Positions 52,339 through 61,157 of a stretch of 64,000 nt of DNA are shown here, in pieces. The translations under genes and the position numbers were made by a program. Under the pieces are notes generated by a model. It was not told where the DNA came from. It did no database searches and was given only the letters and a program-made list of their open reading frames with translations. The DNA comes from Clostridiaceae bacterium Marseille-Q4149 (lineage in GTDB: Bacteria > Bacillota > Clostridia > Oscillospirales > Oscillospiraceae): contig CP073691.1 in NCBI GenBank assembly GCA_018228685.1, positions 2,728,001-2,792,000 on the forward strand. Reading direction: 5' to 3'. How positions within the stretch are numbered: position 1 is the stretch's first letter; every line of letters starts with the position of its first letter.

Positions 52339-54645
52339 ATGAGCCTAAATCAGTATACACAGAAAATAGACAGGTACCTGTCCAAAAACGAGGGATTACC
52401 TATCGTTGTTGATGTACAGAATGAAGCTGATCAGATAGAGCTGGTGCAGCACTATCATGTGGGAAAGAATGAACTGATTACTGCATCAAAATACTGTGCG
52501 CCGGATGAAATGCCTCGTTATGAGGAGCTATTAAATGATCTGGCAACTCTGGATGGTGTGTTGATCGTAACAGGTACGACTTCATATTTGAAGCTGGATG
52601 GAGAGCAGGAGCTTCAGCGATTTATGCGGAAATTACTTAGTATGTCCATCAAAGGCCATGTTATCTTCATTACTTATCAGTGCAAGAGATACTTGCCTCT
52701 TTATGATCAACGAATTGCTCGCAGAATAGTTGTGATGGAGAACAGCGAGAAGAAGGCTCCCGATATTGTTTTCACTGATCCTTCTATTCCGCTGCCCACA
52801 AAATATGAGGCCATCAAGGGAATGGAGAATTTTGCGGCAATGGTAGAGGCAAGATCTGTCGACACCATGTATGTGGTAACAAGAAAGAGCAAGGATGTAT
52901 TTCCGCATTCCCTGTATAATATTACCAGTCTTCAAAACGCCTATGATGCACTTCTGCTGAAAGACGATTCTACAAGAGTGCTCCCCGAGAAAATTGGAAC
53001 AAGTGCGCAATGGAGCTACGCAATGAAGCTGTTTGAGCACAAGTCCAAATGGGCAGATGTTATCGACGATGAATTTGGCGGTCACACCATGCTTGAACAC
53101 ATATTCGCCAATTACGCAAACTTCTCAACGGATCGGAAGTGGCTGTATTTCATTGCCCTGAAATTGTTTGGCGCAAAGAATAACTGGTGCCTGACAACTG
53201 CGGCTCGGAAAGCTAATAGCGTAAATGATTTTAAGAAGCAGGTATACCGTTCCATTCTGGACAAGTCTATTGATGACAACGATTTCTGGGAGTGCTATGA
53301 GTCCAGAAAAGTAGTCCTGCAGCAAATGGGTAATCCAAGCTCGGAGCTGACCTCATACTGCAAAGTAGTATTCAGCAAAGGTGTCAATACCATCTGCTAT
53401 CTGACAGATAATACGCAGAAGGAACAAGAGACAATATTTGCATTCCTTGATAAATACGGTCTGAAGCTGGCTCGGAACAAACTAATGGATATCCTGTCGA
53501 AGGTTTATCCTGCGCTGTATCAATACCTACTTCCTTACCGTTTTGGAAATGCTCTGCTGGATCAATATTTTCAGGACTATAAATATCAAAAGGTGATCAA
53601 TAAGATTCTCCCTGAGTTTGTGTCACAAGTTGAAGATCAGGCAGAAAAGCGCGAGTATAACTATATTTTGGCACCGAGGACATCGGTAATTGAGAGCCTG
53701 AACAGAAAAGACGCGCAGCTCTACTTTATGGATGCTATGGGCGTGGAGTACCTTGGGTATATTCTTTCTGTTTGCCGTGATTTAAATCTTATCGCGTCAA
53801 TCAAAGTGTGCGTTTCCGAGCTTCCTTCAATCACGAGTCGAAACAAGGAGTTTTTAGAGTTGTTTGCCGATGCAAGATACCAGACGGTGCCAATTAAGGA
53901 CATTGACGATATCAAGCATCATGGGAAGTACGACTTTGACTTCTACAACAATTCGAAGCTTCCGATTCATCTCATAAAGGAATTGGAGGTTATCAGAACT
54001 GTACTTAAGAAAATCAGAAATGATCTGGCCGAAAGTCCGTTGCAGCGTGTATTCATGATTGCAGACCACGGTGCAAGCAGACTTGCTGTTCTCCATGACA
54101 CAGAAAATGTGTGGGAAATGGCAGAAAAAGGACAGCATTCCGGGAGATGCTGTCCAAAGAGCGATGTAGACCAGAAACCTGACTTTGCCGCTGATGCTGG
54201 AGACTTCTGGGCACTGGCTAATTATGACCGTTTCAAAGGCGGTAGAAAAGCTAATGTGGAAGTGCATGGTGGGGCGACACTTGAGGAACTATGCGTGCCG
54301 ATCATTGAACTGACTTACATGTCAGAAAAGCCAGAAATCGCATTAATGCCGATAGACAATGAAGTTTTTGCTATCGGAGATATACCAGAGATAGAAGTGA
54401 GTTTCCGCAAGAAGGCGGCGCTGAAGATCTTCTCTACAGTGAGTCTGCAGAACGTGAGTCTTGTTGTTGATGGAACTTTCTATCCGGCGACAGACATTGG
54501 AAATAACTGTTATAGAGTCGACATGCCGGAGTTGAAAAAGCAGGGTACCTATTATGCGGATGTTTGTTCTGGCGATAATGTGATCGCGGAAGAATTGCCT
54601 TTCGTCATCAAGAAGGAAGGACAGAAAGAAAGAAGCCTGTTGTGA
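52339..54645 (+). CDS. pglZ: PglZ, alkaline phosphatase-superfamily BREX protein
   Basis: 768 residues. The PglZ domain occupies about residues 430-680: LYFMDAMGVEYLGYILSVCR (metal-binding Asp) and VFMIADHGASRLAVLHDTEN (DHG metal motif) with the conserved late VHGGATLEELCVPIIEL. The N-terminal 400 residues are BREX-specific and the C-terminal 90 residues form a beta-rich domain. PglZ is the one protein shared by all BREX types and is a metal-dependent nuclease or phosphodiesterase in studied cases. Start chosen at 52339 with GAGGAGG upstream. Confidence 0.92.
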   Translation: MSLNQYTQKIDRYLSKNEGLPIVVDVQNEADQIELVQHYHVGKNELITASKYCAPDEMPRYEELLNDLATLDGVLIVTGTTSYLKLDGEQELQRFMRKLLSMSIKGHVIFITYQCKRYLPLYDQRIARRIVVMENSEKKAPDIVFTDPSIPLPTKYEAIKGMENFAAMVEARSVDTMYVVTRKSKDVFPHSLYNITSLQNAYDALLLKDDSTRVLPEKIGTSAQWSYAMKLFEHKSKWADVIDDEFGGHTMLEHIFANYANFSTDRKWLYFIALKLFGAKNNWCLTTAARKANSVNDFKKQVYRSILDKSIDDNDFWECYESRKVVLQQMGNPSSELTSYCKVVFSKGVNTICYLTDNTQKEQETIFAFLDKYGLKLARNKLMDILSKVYPALYQYLLPYRFGNALLDQYFQDYKYQKVINKILPEFVSQVEDQAEKREYNYILAPRTSVIESLNRKDAQLYFMDAMGVEYLGYILSVCRDLNLIASIKVCVSELPSITSRNKEFLELFADARYQTVPIKDIDDIKHHGKYDFDFYNNSKLPIHLIKELEVIRTVLKKIRNDLAESPLQRVFMIADHGASRLAVLHDTENVWEMAEKGQHSGRCCPKSDVDQKPDFAADAGDFWALANYDRFKGGRKANVEVHGGATLEELCVPIIELTYMSEKPEIALMPIDNEVFAIGDIPEIEVSFRKKAALKIFSTVSLQNVSLVVDGTFYPATDIGNNCYRVDMPELKKQGTYYADVCSGDNVIAEELPFVIKKEGQKERSLL

Positions 54646-54661
54646 TTTTGGAGGAAATCTT

Positions 54662-56119
54662 ATGGAAAGCAAACTGAGAGAATGCTTTGATGAGATGGTA
54701 GTATATAAGGACTTAAAGAGAAGCAACTTCTTCTCGTCTCTTGGCTTGCCATCCTTCCTCAGAGACTGGGTTTTGAAGAAGTTTGAAGATGATGAAGGAA
54801 ATTACGATATAGAAGAAGTTACCGAGTTCATTCAGACTTATCTTCCCAGAAAGGAAGAATGGATCAGCATCAAGAATCGTATCATCTACGAAAACGAGCG
54901 AGTAAAGATTCTTACGAAGGTAGGTATCGATATTGATATTAAGACCGGAGACATTTCCTTCTCACTTCCCGCCTTCGGCCTCTCCAACAAGGAGACGATC
55001 ATTGAACCGCACGTCTGGGACACCTATAAGGAGGAGCTGACAAATGGGCAGGAAACTTGGGGTGTAATTGAACTCGGGTATCGTATGCCCGATGATACCG
55101 TTAAGCCCAAGATTCTGGGCAAAATCAAGATGACAGGTTTTGCTAATTTCTGCCCTTATGTTGCAGATCTTGACTTCTTTAAGGACGCTCGTGCAGAATT
55201 TACAGTTTCCGAATGGATCGACGTTGTGCTTGGTGCGATTGACTACAATGCGCAAGGATACAAGGATGAAAATGAGAAGCTTGCTATGCTTGCTCGTCTA
55301 CTTCCCTTTGTGGAGAAACGACTCAATCTTCTGGAATTGGCTCCCAAGGGAACGGGCAAATCTTACGTTTTCGGCAATGTCAGCAAGTATGGCCTTCTCA
55401 CCGATGGCGGTAAAATCACCAGAACAAAGATGTTCTACGATAAATCCCGAAGAGCTCCCGGCTTCATTGTTGGAAATGACTTTGTGGCCATTGACGAAGT
55501 AAAGCTGGTCACCTTTGACAATATCAACGAGATGCGCTCAATCATGCAAGGTTATATGGAACGTGGACGATTTAATGTAGACGGTTATGACGGTGAATCC
55601 TTCGCCGGAGTTGTCCTGCTGGGCAACATCTCCATTGAGAATATGGATGAGTATACAAGCATGTTCTCTGAGCTTCCTGTACTGTTCCAAGAGAGTGCGC
55701 TGGTGGATCGAATTCATGGATTTATCAAAGGTTGGGACATTCCTAAGATGAAGGACAATCTCAAGGCGTCCGGTTGGGCACTGAATTCTGAGTACTTTTG
55801 CACGGTAATGCATATGCTCAGGGATGATGCCAGCTATCGTGCTATTGTAGATGCACTGGTAGATTTTTCTGACGATGCTTATGTTCGTCATACGGAAGCT
55901 GTGAAGAGAATTGCTACTGCGTACTTGAAACTGCTGTTTCCCAACGTACGGACTGCTTCTGATGTAAATCCCAAGGAGTTTATGAAGTACTGCCTGCGTC
56001 CCGCTATTAAGATGCGTAAGATTATCTGGAGACAGCTCTCTATTCTTGATGCTGAGTACAAAAATGACGATAAGCTCATGCCAGAGTTTACATTGAAGGA
56101 AATTAGAAATGAAGCATAA
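54662..56119 (+). CDS. brxL: BrxL-like AAA+ protein without Lon protease domain
   Basis: 485 residues. LRECFDEMVVYKDLKRSNFF and SLGLPSFLRDWVLKKFEDDE open the family; the AAA+ core has Walker A PKGTGKSY in LLELAPKGTGKSYVFGNVSK and FVAIDEVKLVTFDNINEMRS as Walker B, then GVVLLGNISIENMDEYTSMF. BrxL proteins are usually about 650-700 residues with a C-terminal Lon-like domain; here the protein ends soon after the ATPase (MPEFTLKEIRNEA). The next gene starts inside its last codons, so the short form looks settled rather than freshly broken. BrxL in other systems is a DNA-binding ring ATPase. Confidence 0.85.
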   Translation: MESKLRECFDEMVVYKDLKRSNFFSSLGLPSFLRDWVLKKFEDDEGNYDIEEVTEFIQTYLPRKEEWISIKNRIIYENERVKILTKVGIDIDIKTGDISFSLPAFGLSNKETIIEPHVWDTYKEELTNGQETWGVIELGYRMPDDTVKPKILGKIKMTGFANFCPYVADLDFFKDARAEFTVSEWIDVVLGAIDYNAQGYKDENEKLAMLARLLPFVEKRLNLLELAPKGTGKSYVFGNVSKYGLLTDGGKITRTKMFYDKSRRAPGFIVGNDFVAIDEVKLVTFDNINEMRSIMQGYMERGRFNVDGYDGESFAGVVLLGNISIENMDEYTSMFSELPVLFQESALVDRIHGFIKGWDIPKMKDNLKASGWALNSEYFCTVMHMLRDDASYRAIVDALVDFSDDAYVRHTEAVKRIATAYLKLLFPNVRTASDVNPKEFMKYCLRPAIKMRKIIWRQLSILDAEYKNDDKLMPEFTLKEIRNEA

Positions 56120-56306
56120 CTGTGTGATTTGTGGGAAGCAAGAGCTGGATAAGGACACTATTGGAATCAACAAAAAGCTTCTCGGAACGGACATTGAGAA
56201 CTTTTACTGCATGGAATGTCTGGCGGAATATCTGGAATGCACAGTAGATGAACTGTTAGACAAGATCGAAGAATTCAAAGCAGAAGGATGCAAACTATTT
56301 TTGTGA
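56109..56306 (+). CDS. 65-residue Cys-rich protein in the BREX operon
   Basis: MKHNCVICGKQELDKDTIGI then FYCMECLAEYLECTVDELLD. Two CxxC pairs (C5/C8 and C34/C37) suggest one zinc or iron site. It overlaps brxL by 11 bases and precedes the desulfurase by 9. A role in sulfur or metal handling with BrxP and the desulfurase is possible but only inferred. Confidence 0.7.
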   Translation: MKHNCVICGKQELDKDTIGINKKLLGTDIENFYCMECLAEYLECTVDELLDKIEEFKAEGCKLFL

Positions 56307-56315
56307 GATGATGAT

Positions 56316-57440
56316 ATGAAGCACCTGATCTATGCGGATAACGCTGCTACTACGCAGATGGATGTTGATGTTTTTGAAGCCATGAAACCGTATTTACTTC
56401 ATGAATACGGTAATGCCTCACAGCCATATTCATTTGCCAGACAGCCCAAAAAAGCGATACAAGAGGCGCGGGAAACCATCGCCTCTTGTATCGGTGCATT
56501 ACCAGAAGAAATATATTTTACTTCGGGAGGCACAGAAAGTGACAACTGGGCAATAAAAGGTATCGCCTTCCGAAATTATGATCATCGCGCCACAATTACC
56601 ACGGCTTTTGAACACCATGCTGTTTTGCATGCTTGCGAGGCAATCGAGCGGCTTGGATGTCCAGTGGCATATATGTTGCCTGATAAGAGAGGTTTTGTCT
56701 CGCCAGATTCCCTTGAGCGGTATATCACAGATGAAACATTTCTGGTATCTGTGATGTATGCAAACAATGAGCTTGGGAGTATTCAGCCAATCAAGGAGCT
56801 TTGCAAAGTTGCTCATGATCATGGGGCATTGTTTCACACCGATGCAGTACAGGCTGTCGGTCATGTTGCAATAAACGTTAATGATCTTGGCGTGGATATG
56901 CTTTCGGCCTCTGCCCATAAATTCAATGGTGCGAAGGGTGTCGGCTTCCTGTATATTCGGACAGGTACAACACTTCCGCCTTATGCAGACGGTGGAGCAC
57001 AGGAACATGGACTTCGTGCTGGAACTGAGAATGTCGCCGGGATTGTTAGCATGGCTGTTGCACTGAAGAAAAATGTCAATGACCTCGATAAGAATCAAAG
57101 GCACATACTTAAACTTGAAGGCCTGCTTCTCCAAGCCCTGAACAAGAGTGGAATACCCTATGTTCGTAATGGAGGTGACCATACTCTTCCGGGTGTCATC
57201 AGCCTTTCATTCGACGGGAAAGATGGAGAGGCCATTCTGCATCGGATGGATCTGATGGGAGTTTGTATTTCTACCGGTTCTGCCTGTGACAGCAAAAATA
57301 CCGAAATCTCGCATGTACTGCAGGCGATACGCATGCCGGAAAGCCTCGCCAAGGGAACAATCCGTATTTCTCTTGGCAAGAACAACACAGCAGATGATAT
57401 TGATACAATTGTCACAGCGTTAAGAAAGATTCTGTTGTAA
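56316..57440 (+). CDS. Cysteine desulfurase (IscS/NifS/DndA class)
   Basis: 374 residues. YADNAATTQMDVDVFEAMKP opens the fold; LFHTDAVQAVGHVAINVNDL and the PLP-lysine motif SASAHKFNGAKGVGFLYIRT near residue 200 are intact; the catalytic cysteine is in CISTGSACDSKNTEISHVLQ near residue 323. It takes sulfur from cysteine as a persulfide. In phosphorothioate DNA systems a desulfurase (DndA or SspA) supplies sulfur to the PAPS reductase-like DndC/SspD. Here it is the last gene of the BREX operon with BrxP, suggesting the same flow, though it could also only build BrxP's Fe-S clusters. Confidence 0.93.
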   Translation: MKHLIYADNAATTQMDVDVFEAMKPYLLHEYGNASQPYSFARQPKKAIQEARETIASCIGALPEEIYFTSGGTESDNWAIKGIAFRNYDHRATITTAFEHHAVLHACEAIERLGCPVAYMLPDKRGFVSPDSLERYITDETFLVSVMYANNELGSIQPIKELCKVAHDHGALFHTDAVQAVGHVAINVNDLGVDMLSASAHKFNGAKGVGFLYIRTGTTLPPYADGGAQEHGLRAGTENVAGIVSMAVALKKNVNDLDKNQRHILKLEGLLLQALNKSGIPYVRNGGDHTLPGVISLSFDGKDGEAILHRMDLMGVCISTGSACDSKNTEISHVLQAIRMPESLAKGTIRISLGKNNTADDIDTIVTALRKILL

Positions 57441-57600
57441 GCATCTTTCAATTATCCTACCCACTTTTTAGTTATTCCAAGTGGGCACAAGGGGGGCCTC
57501 GGCCTTACGGAAAGCACTTCGGCGGCAGTTCAGACCAACTGCCGGGCATCAGGCTACAGACCGTATAGAGCTGCCGGAAGAAAGGTGGAATATCTTGAGT

Positions 57601-58075
57601 ATGCAGTATGACAAGATTCAGCAGGTTAGCGAGGACACCGTATTGGCAAGCCATCTTGCTTCGCAGAAAGGTGTCAAAATGCCCCAGATGCCGGAGACGG
57701 TGATTTATCCGTTTGGCTTGAATCAGAGTCAGAAGCTGGCAGTAGAAAAGGTATTTCCCTCCAAAATCAGTATCATTCAGGATTCTCCGGGTACTGGAAA
57801 GACACAGACAATTCTGAATATCATCGCCAATGTCGTCCGAAGCGAAAAAAACCGTGGTGGTAGTTTCTAACAACAATTCTGCAACGCGCAATGTTGCGAA
57901 AAAGCTGGAAAAGAAAAATGCAGCTTTTCTGACCGCATTTTTTGACAGTCTTACCAACAAAGAGAAGCTTCTGGATGCACAGACAGATGCCTATCCGAAT
58001 ATTCCTCTCCTGCACCTCTGTACAGACGACAGTGGAGAAAAAGAGAAGATCAGGACTGCACTAAAGGGAGAATGA
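57601..58075 (+). pseudogene. Superfamily 1 helicase fragment, frameshifted
   Basis: First frame reads MQYDKIQQVSEDTVLASHLA and VIYPFGLNQSQKLAVEKVFP, then Walker A in IIQDSPGTGKTQTILNIIAN. The next frame (from about 57836) continues KTVVVVSNNNSATRNVAKKL to DDSGEKEKIRTALKGE. Both belong to an SF1 AAA helicase of the kind found in defence islands, but only about 160 residues around motif I remain, across two frames. Confidence 0.75.
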
Positions 58076-58284
58076 TTATGCAGAAGATTATCAGGAACGC
58101 GATTAGATGCAAGAAATGTGGAGATATCATCGAAAGTAAAACTGTCCATGATTTCAAGTTTTGCAGCTGCGGCTCATGCGCCGTGGATGGCGGCCACGAC
58201 TACCTTCGCAGATGCGGAAATCGTGAGGATTGGGAAGAACTGTCCGAAGCGGAAAAGGTAGAAGGTAACGATGCACTGACTTGA
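58072..58284 (+). CDS. DUF7695-like zinc-binding protein
   Basis: 70 residues: MIMQKIIRNAIRCKKCGDII then FKFCSCGSCAVDGGHDYLRR. CxxC ... CxCGxC pattern binds zinc. The family is common in Clostridia mobile regions; function unknown. Overlaps the helicase remnant's stop by 4 bases. Confidence 0.75.
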   Translation: MIMQKIIRNAIRCKKCGDIIESKTVHDFKFCSCGSCAVDGGHDYLRRCGNREDWEELSEAEKVEGNDALT

Positions 58285-58467
58285 TTTTGGCTTGTGGAAA
58301 TTGGTGATGCCAGGATATTGCTTATCATCATTTGCAATGTCACTACGAATTGCCCAGGGCTGGCATCGTCATAAAAAGAACCTCTCAGCATAAATGCAAA
58401 TAGAAGCAAAAATGTGCTTAGGGGTATAGTTAACCTGGGAGCCCGCACCACGAGTACCCCACATCTT

Positions 58468-58508
58468 AAATAGCGGCTGAAACGCAATGTTCCAGCCGCT
58501 ATTTTTCT
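58468..58508 (+). terminator. Rho-independent terminator
   Basis: TAGCGGCTG pairs with CAGCCGCTA (extended by AAA/TTT) and a T-run. The stretch 58285-58467 shows no gene. Confidence 0.8.
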
Positions 58509-58574
58509 AAAAAAGTTTCAGTAGCAGTTTCCGTCGAACTGTGGTATATGTTTGTGCTGCAAGGAGGCGAGCGC

Positions 58575-58895
58575 ATGAAATACAAGCTGCTGAAAGACCT
58601 ATATGACTGCTTTTATACCCCACCTGAACTCCAGGCTCAGAAACAGGAAATTGATGAATGCCATCAAGCTCTTAGCGAGGTGTTGGGAAAGACGGAGCGC
58701 CGGTTGGTACTCCAAATCATCGACGCAAAGGACCGTATTGCGGAGGATACCTCTATCGACAGCTTTATCGCCGGATTTGAACTGGCGTGGAAACTCTCCG
58801 CAGAATTGAATCACTACGAAAACGAGCACTCAGTCTCCTGCCGAACGGCAATGGGATTGGGCGCTCGTTTCGCATCTAAGGAGGCAGAAAAATGA
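58575..58895 (+). CDS. DUF6809 family protein
   Basis: 106 residues: MKYKLLKDLYDCFYTPPELQ, ERRLVLQIIDAKDRIAEDTS and IDSFIAGFELAWKLSAELNH. Matches DUF6809, all-helical proteins of unknown function in Clostridia elements. ATG at 58575 follows AAGGAGG. Overlaps the next gene by 4 bases. Confidence 0.8.
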   Translation: MKYKLLKDLYDCFYTPPELQAQKQEIDECHQALSEVLGKTERRLVLQIIDAKDRIAEDTSIDSFIAGFELAWKLSAELNHYENEHSVSCRTAMGLGARFASKEAEK

Positions 58896-59362
58896 AGAAA
58901 ATGAAGAAATTCATCATAGTGACAATGATTGCCGCATGTGCCGCCCTGTGCGCCGCTGTGTGGCCACATGACAACGCAATCGAGGAAACACCCGTCCCAG
59001 CCGCAGAAACCGCTGTGAACGCAAAGGAAGCGACCGTTGCGGAAATTGAGGAACCCACAACACTGGCAGAGAAGGAAAAAGGAACGATTCCGCGACAAGA
59101 AGCGCCCCGAGAAGAGCAACCTGAACCGGAGATAGGGCCTATTGAAATGCCCACAGCTTCCGAACTCCAGCCTTCCACGGGGCAGGCATCCGCTAAGAAT
59201 TCCGCACCAGAGCCAACTCCGCCCAAACCTCCTAAAGAACTGCAGCCCGGTGACAAAGTCTATGTAGCGGGCTTCGGTTGGGTGGAGTACGAGGGTCCCA
59301 ACCACTGTGAAGATGGTACGGATATTTACGAAAACGGCAATAAAATTGGAATCATGGGGTGA
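58892..59362 (+). CDS. DUF6550 membrane-anchored Pro-rich protein
   Basis: 156 residues. An N-terminal anchor (KKFIIVTMIAACAALCAAVW), a Pro/Glu-rich extracellular spacer to about residue 115, and the conserved ending DKVYVAGFGWVEYEGPNHCE ... NGNKIGIMG are the DUF6550 layout. Function unknown. Co-transcribed with DUF6809. Confidence 0.8.
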   Translation: MKKMKKFIIVTMIAACAALCAAVWPHDNAIEETPVPAAETAVNAKEATVAEIEEPTTLAEKEKGTIPRQEAPREEQPEPEIGPIEMPTASELQPSTGQASAKNSAPEPTPPKPPKELQPGDKVYVAGFGWVEYEGPNHCEDGTDIYENGNKIGIMG

Positions 59363-59399
59363 AATGTGTAGTTACCCATTGCATTCGCTTCCCATTCAT

Positions 59400-59413
59400 G
59401 TTATCATGATAAC
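59400..59413. promoter_or_regulatory. Perfect 14-bp palindrome, possible operator
   Basis: GTTATCATGATAAC in the gene-free stretch 59363-59754. It may be a repressor site; nothing else apart from the terminator at 59701 is seen there. Confidence 0.4.
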
Positions 59414-59700
59414 GCTGAATTGTTGGACTATCCTAAGCTTCAACCATTCGTATCATGAGAGTACGAATCATATTGAACCTATGTAGTGATATAGACAATT
59501 TAGCGGACAAATGAGTAAATCCTCGAAACTATTGATTCCAATCAAATTCTCATTATGGAATTGAGAAAGCAGTTTGCTGGTTGACTGTCGTTGTCCCCCT
59601 GTTGTTTCGATGCTTTGCACCACAAAATCGAACCGGAGAAAGTGTTCTTTCGTCGGGTTTGTTTTGTTGCGTGCAAAGCGGTCTTCCGGATGGTCGCAGT

Positions 59701-59732
59701 CCACGCACGAAGCAAAGTGCGTGGGCTTTTTT
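59701..59732 (+). terminator. Leader hairpin before the 59755 gene
   Basis: CCACGCAC pairs with GTGCGTGG, followed by CTTTTTT, 22 bases before the next start codon. Possible attenuator. Confidence 0.7.
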
Positions 59733-59754
59733 CGGTTCAGAAAGGAGGCTGATT

Positions 59755-59976
59755 ATGGGAAAGGTATCAGGAAAAACACATACCAAAGCACAACTGGATC
59801 ACTGGGCAAATCTGCATAATCCCAATAACAAGGCATATCAAGCTGACGCTGACAATCGGGCCAATCAGATGAATCCGAACCACAGATCGCACCAGAGAAC
59901 TCACAATGCAAACCGCAGAAACAAAGCGCATTGGATGCCCGAGTGGGCGCCTGACTATCCGGAATACGATGATTAA
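59755..59976 (+). CDS. Small Asn/His-rich protein, 73 residues
   Basis: MGKVSGKTHTKAQLDHWANL then HNPNNKAYQADADNRANQMN, rich in Asn, His and Lys. AAAGGAGG 8 bases before the ATG fixes the start against a longer in-frame option at 59581. Unknown function. Confidence 0.7.
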   Translation: MGKVSGKTHTKAQLDHWANLHNPNNKAYQADADNRANQMNPNHRSHQRTHNANRRNKAHWMPEWAPDYPEYDD

Positions 59977-59993
59977 AATTGGAGGTGCACGGT

Positions 59994-60170
59994 ATGTCAA
60001 AGTACATTTTCGACTACGATGACGGCGACTTCACCATGAGCATTTCTGACAGCATGGCGATGGACTCCGATGGGGATCTCATGATGCGCATGGGAGATCA
60101 CATGGCGATGGACATGGACACCGGGGATATTCACATGATCTCCTCGTGGGCTGATGATGACGAGGAGTAG
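59994..60170 (+). CDS. Small acidic Met/Asp repeat protein, 58 residues
   Basis: MSKYIFDYDDGDFTMSISDS then MAMDSDGDLMMRMGDHMAMD and MDTGDIHM. Two tandem units of the form D-x-MAMDxDxGDxxM. GGAGG before the ATG at 59994. Very acidic; could bind metal ions. No known family. Confidence 0.65.
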   Translation: MSKYIFDYDDGDFTMSISDSMAMDSDGDLMMRMGDHMAMDMDTGDIHMISSWADDDEE

Positions 60171-60243
60171 AGCATAGGCGGCGGCTCAACGGATGCACCG
60201 CCATAGACAAAGAAAACATTTTTCAGGATCCGGGCAGAGAAAG

Positions 60244-60276
60244 CAGCGGGACAGGCCGTAAAGGCTTGTCCCGCTG
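60244..60276 (-). terminator. Terminator of the minus-strand operon
   Basis: CAGCGGGACAGGCC pairs with GGCTTGTCCCGCTG just past the stop codon at 60285. Confidence 0.7.
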
Positions 60277-60284
60277 TCTGTGTC

Positions 60285-61157
60285 TTATGGCAGATATTCT
60301 TCCGTGACCCGATACCGGCTGATACCGAAAGCATTGCTTCGCTCCATAATCTCCGCCGGGATCTTGGGCAGGTACTTCTTGCTGAAGCTGGTGTCCCCGA
60401 AGTAGGCGTCAAAGCTTGCCACCGGCAGGACGACCCATTCGCAATCATCCTGCCGGTTGGCGAGATAATAGCGAATTAGCGTACAGACGACTTCGGCTGG
60501 AATTTCCTTCGGAAGTGCCGATTTCACTTTCTCTGTCAGTTCGGGCGGCAGCTCCGGATCTTCTCTGCGCAGTGGGCCAAGTTCCAGCGCATCGGCAAGG
60601 ACATCATCAAAGCGCAGCGTCCAGGCACCCTTGGTTTGGGACGCAAAAATCGGGGTCTGATACTGCATCACCTTGCTTCGCCATGCGGCGGCGAACTTGG
60701 ACTGAATGACCTCCGCATACTTAAGTGAGGTGCTGCGCACCTTTTCCAGGTGCGTCAGCATGAAGTCTGCGGTGCGGAGGACATGGCGGAGAAACCAGCC
60801 GGTCCCGTCCGCATCCACCAGCTCCGGGAACTCCGTATGCAACTCCGAAAAATCCGTCCGGAATTGCCATTCCTTGTCCAGCGCACGCTTCCCATCATCC
60901 GGCACACTGCACCAGGCGCAGAGCGCACGGCGGGCGTAGTCGATCCGATCATGCGGATCACCCGAAATGACCGCTCCGTCCTTGCTGTGGAACAGATACC
61001 CGCGGGCCAGGACGGTCAAGATCCGAGCCATCCCCTCAAACTCCAGGATCGTGGCAAAGGTGAACCGGCCCAGCCATGTCGTGTCGCGCTTCTTGCTGGC
61101 GGTATAGGAAACCGTTCCGGTATATGCGCAGAATTCCTCCCATTCGTTAATCATCCC
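60285..61157 (-). CDS. Hypothetical protein linked to the polymerase-like gene
   Basis: 290 residues from MINEWEEFCAYTGTVSYTAS (ATG at 61157). I do not recognise the family. It is mostly helical and soluble (WLGRFTFATILEFEGMARIL, WRSKVMQYQTPIFASQTKGA), with RYYLANRQDDCEWVVLPVAS near the end. It overlaps the end of the large upstream gene by 11 bases, so the two are translated together; it may be a subunit or regulator of the polymerase-like protein. A longer frame upstream of 61157 lies inside the neighbour and is not used. Confidence 0.7.
   Translation of the reverse strand, partial: GMINEWEEFCAYTGTVSYTASKKRDTTWLGRFTFATILEFEGMARILTVLARGYLFHSKDGAVISGDPHDRIDYARRALCAWCSVPDDGKRALDKEWQFRTDFSELHTEFPELVDADGTGWFLRHVLRTADFMLTHLEKVRSTSLKYAEVIQSKFAAAWRSKVMQYQTPIFASQTKGAWTLRFDDVLADALELGPLRREDPELPPELTEKVKSALPKEIPAEVVCTLIRYYLANRQDDCEWVVLPVASFDAYFGDTSFSKKYLPKIPAEIMERSNAFGISRYRVTEEYLP

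Noticed and set aside
58420..58475. tRNA-like look of the sequence around GGGGTATAGTTAACC ... GTACCCC
   Set aside because: No cloverleaf can be drawn: D-arm and anticodon arm fail and there is no T-loop GTTCGA-type sequence.
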